DNA from: Kiritimatiellia bacterium
GTDB lineage: Bacteria > Verrucomicrobiota > Kiritimatiellia > RFP12 > UBA1067
Direction of reading: 5' to 3'
Assembly: GCA_017430155.1 (NCBI GenBank)
Contig: JAFRNO010000481.1
Location: forward strand, 1-7,118
Length of the DNA: 7,118 nt
Shown here: positions 5,046-7,118 of the stretch, in pieces
Layout of the letters: every line of letters begins with the position of its first letter
Numbering within the stretch: the first letter of the stretch is position 1
Program-made: the position numbers and the translations under genes
The notes under the pieces: model-generated
Seen by the model: only the letters and a program-made list of their open reading frames with translations
Databases searched by the model: none
Told to the model about the DNA's origin: nothing

Positions 5046-5945
5046 TCACTGATGTCGCTTAAGGGCACGGGTAAATTTCTCCGCGCCCGTCACGTTCAGA
5101 TGTATTGGATCGGTGAAGAGAGAATCCGGATAGTCGTCGACCGCATCAAAGAAGTTAACGACTGAGACGTTCGCGCGCCGGGCCTGACGCGACAGGAACG
5201 CCCTCATGTCCGACGGATTCTCATGAAGCGCGTGGTGCACGGAACTTATTGGAGCCACGACCCAGACGATACGATGGCGTCCCTGGTTCGCATAGAGCGA
5301 TGCCACCAGCTCTTCACAACGTGAATCGCAGAAGAATGAATAAGGTTCCAATTTCTTCTTCATGGCCGCCCATTCCGACTCCGTGCGGCTGTTGAGGAGC
5401 AGTTCCGCGCCATTGTCCACCCTCTTTGCATATCCCCACCGCGCATTCAGATACTGGGAGAGCACGCCGCGGAGCGACCCTTGAAAACGGGACCCCGGCG
5501 TCCAGTCGGTCCAGGAAAGGGCAAGACCGGGGATCGCATCGCGCACCGACCGGCTCTGTCCGGCCAGCCGATAGTCTCCCACGAGACGGTCCTTGCCCGG
5601 CTCCGCGAATCCCCACGGGTCCAGATTGATGACGACCGTTGAGTCAGAAGGATTGTGCCGCATGTATTGACCGACCAGAACCAGCGCCTCGTTGAGCGAC
5701 ATGCCGTCTACGCCGTAATTGAAGGCTCGTGGTGAAAGAATTGACGGGGCGTAATTGCCCAAGGCGCGCGACGATCCGAATATGGCGACCGTCTCCCCTT
5801 CGCCGCCTTTCATGATCCGCTCGATCTTCGTCGCCGCGCAGGACGGCGAATGCCGCATCAGCCAGAGGACACAGCCGTCATACGTCCACGCAAGCAGGAC
5901 GTAGAAAGCGAGCAAACTCGCACAGACTAGCAGGAAACGTCTCAT
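5046..5945 (-). CDS. Membrane-anchored SGNH-like O-acyltransferase partner (AlgJ/AlgX/DltD-like)
   Basis: This 299-aa protein has one N-terminal membrane segment (about residues 4-22, FLLVCASLLAFYVLLAW) and a periplasmic SGNH-type domain. FGSSRALGN (56-64) supplies the nucleophilic serine block. NYGVDGMS (76-83) fits the glycine block and INLDPWG (106-112) the asparagine block. DPIHLNVTGA (279-288) gives the C-terminal Asp279-x-x-His282 of the catalytic triad. Such proteins act with an MBOAT channel protein, moving acyl (usually acetyl) groups onto extracellular polysaccharide or wall polymers, as AlgJ/AlgX do in alginate and DltD in teichoic acid systems. The ATG follows the MBOAT stop by one base and has no visible ribosome binding site, so translation is probably coupled. 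The polymer acylated is not identifiable here. A lone SGNH hydrolase is less likely given the neighbour. Confidence 0.82.
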   Translation of the reverse strand: MRRFLLVCASLLAFYVLLAWTYDGCVLWLMRHSPSCAATKIERIMKGGEGETVAIFGSSRALGNYAPSILSPRAFNYGVDGMSLNEALVLVGQYMRHNPSDSTVVINLDPWGFAEPGKDRLVGDYRLAGQSRSVRDAIPGLALSWTDWTPGSRFQGSLRGVLSQYLNARWGYAKRVDNGAELLLNSRTESEWAAMKKKLEPYSFFCDSRCEELVASLYANQGRHRIVWVVAPISSVHHALHENPSDMRAFLSRQARRANVSVVNFFDAVDDYPDSLFTDPIHLNVTGAEKFTRALKRHQ

Positions 5946-5946
5946 G

Positions 5947-7118
5947 TCAGAACCGGAAGTAGATGAACTCTCCGCCAGATGGCCCCGCGAACAGCACGAT
6001 CACCGCCATACAGCCGAGGATGTACAAGTATTTGCCACGATTCGTCACGAACCTGCAATCTCGCGGAAACGCGTAGCTGAAGGCAAGCAACGCGACAGAA
6101 AGAATGCAGGCCAGAAAATACACCCGCCCCCGCAAGGCAAACAGGGCCGCTGGCGAAATCTGGAAATTACCGGAGAAAAGCACCTTCAGAAAACGCGACA
6201 ATCCGTCAAACGACCCCGCACGGAAGAAAATCCATGCAAAGGCCACCCAAAAGTCAATCCAGAAGACGCGCAGCAACCTCCCCGTACGGGAGCAAGTCCC
6301 GTCCGTGGAAGACCGGAACCTCTTGCAGATTCCCTCCATTGTCAAGAAGACGCCATGGATTCCGCCCCAGATCACGAACGTCCACGCCGCTCCATGCCAG
6401 AGTCCGGAGAGAAGAAAGACCACCATCGTGTTGCACATCCATCTCGCAGGCGCCACGCGACTGCCGCCAAGCGGGATGTAGACGTAATCCCTGAACCAAG
6501 TCGAGAGCGAAATGTGCCAGTTCCGCCAGAACTCGCCAAAGCTCTTCGAGAGATAAGGCCTGTTGAAGTTGACCATCAGGTCGAACCCAAACAAGCGCGC
6601 AACGCCGCGCGCGACGTCCGAGTACCCCGAGAAGTCGCAGTAGATCTGGAGCGAGAAGAAAACCGTCGCGATCACGCACGTCACCGAAGAGTAGAGCTCC
6701 GGCATATCAAAGACGTTGTCCACGTAGGACGCCAGGGTGTCCGCGACAACCATCTTCTTGAAGAGCCCGTACGCCATCAGGCAGAGGCCGTGCAGGGCCG
6801 CGTCGCAATCAAACTTTCGATCCTTCTGGAACTGCGGCAGCAGGTTGGCCGCGCGCTCGATGGGTCCGGCGACAAGCTGGGGGAAGAAGGCGATGAAAGT
6901 GAAATACTCCATCCAGCTCTTCGTCGGCGCCAGCTCCCCACGCGCGATGTCAATCGTGTAGCTCAGCGCCTGGAAGGTGAAGAAGGAAATGCCGACGGGC
7001 AGCACGATCTTGAAGGTGATCGACGCTGGATTCCATCCGAAAAGCGCGCAGAGGCTCTCGGCGAAGAAGTTATAGTATTTGAAGATGCACAGCGTGCCGA
7101 TGCAGACGGCCACGCACG
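5947..7118 (-). CDS. MBOAT-family membrane O-acyltransferase, AlgI-like (5' end cut by window edge)
   Basis: The visible 389 residues are the C-terminal majority of a membrane-bound O-acyltransferase; AlgI relatives are about 470 aa, so roughly 80-100 N-terminal residues lie outside. The frame is open to the edge. Numbered from the GTG codon at 7113, hallmarks include KYYNFF (12-17), LPVGISFFTFQALSY (38-52), FFPQLVAGPIER (77-87) and YCDFSGYSDVARG (158-170). RNWHISLSTWFRDYVYIPLGG follows at 197-217, with conserved His200. SGLWHGAAWTF (236-246) carries the presumed catalytic His240. The C-terminus EFIYFRF is also typical. Many hydrophobic stretches mark a polytopic inner-membrane protein. It would carry an acyl group across the membrane for transfer to an exported glycan, with the SGNH protein encoded one base downstream. 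The GTG at 7113 is internal, not the true start. Family call is very safe; the acyl donor and polymer are unknown. Confidence 0.93.
   Translation of the reverse strand, partial: CVAVCIGTLCIFKYYNFFAESLCALFGWNPASITFKIVLPVGISFFTFQALSYTIDIARGELAPTKSWMEYFTFIAFFPQLVAGPIERAANLLPQFQKDRKFDCDAALHGLCLMAYGLFKKMVVADTLASYVDNVFDMPELYSSVTCVIATVFFSLQIYCDFSGYSDVARGVARLFGFDLMVNFNRPYLSKSFGEFWRNWHISLSTWFRDYVYIPLGGSRVAPARWMCNTMVVFLLSGLWHGAAWTFVIWGGIHGVFLTMEGICKRFRSSTDGTCSRTGRLLRVFWIDFWVAFAWIFFRAGSFDGLSRFLKVLFSGNFQISPAALFALRGRVYFLACILSVALLAFSYAFPRDCRFVTNRGKYLYILGCMAVIVLFAGPSGGEFIYFRF

Overview
The window is a GC-rich bacterial segment in which every supported gene lies on the minus strand, so genes run from high to low coordinates. 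The style of its proteins suggests a member of the PVC group (Kiritimatiellota, Lentisphaerota or Verrucomicrobiota), possibly a gut or sediment lineage. The clues are a GxxExxY-family gene wrapped in dispersed AACCACGGAATACACGGAA repeats, a large secreted protein with fibronectin-III and jelly-roll-like parts behind a short XRE regulator, and a REP-like GC palindrome. This placement is inferred from family habits; the window holds no rRNA or marker gene.

From the right edge leftward, 7118-5947 is the 3' part of an MBOAT (AlgI-like) membrane acyltransferase. After one base comes a membrane-anchored SGNH/AlgJ-DltD-like protein (5945-5046). The two form a cell-surface or exopolysaccharide O-acylation pair. 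A 198-bp intergenic region (5045-4848) follows, holding a good sigma-70-like promoter and a perfect 8-bp hairpin just upstream of the next ribosome binding site.

That promoter appears to drive a compact operon: an 81-aa XRE-family regulator (4847-4602), a secreted multidomain protein of about 620 aa (4573-2711), a GHMP-family sugar kinase (2708-1683) and a DUF4432/aldose-1-epimerase-like protein (1661-636). Gaps are 28, 2 and 21 bases. The last two enzymes suggest sugar phosphorylation and anomer or epimer handling. With the acyltransferase pair upstream they fit a surface carbohydrate locus, but no glycosyltransferase or nucleotidyltransferase is visible here.

The left end differs. A visibly AT-richer GxxExxY gene (598-224; PD-(D/E)XK-nuclease-like signature) is bracketed by perfect 19-bp inverted repeats. 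Beyond it lie two more tandem copies of the repeat, spaced by G-rich and T-rich filler (67-216). The minus-strand start of a Rossmann-fold NAD(P)-binding protein (37-1, probably Gfo/Idh/MocA-like) runs off the left edge. The GxxExxY unit looks like a small cassette placed between the sugar operon and the dehydrogenase gene.

No tRNA, rRNA, CRISPR array, transposase or convincing intrinsic terminator was seen.
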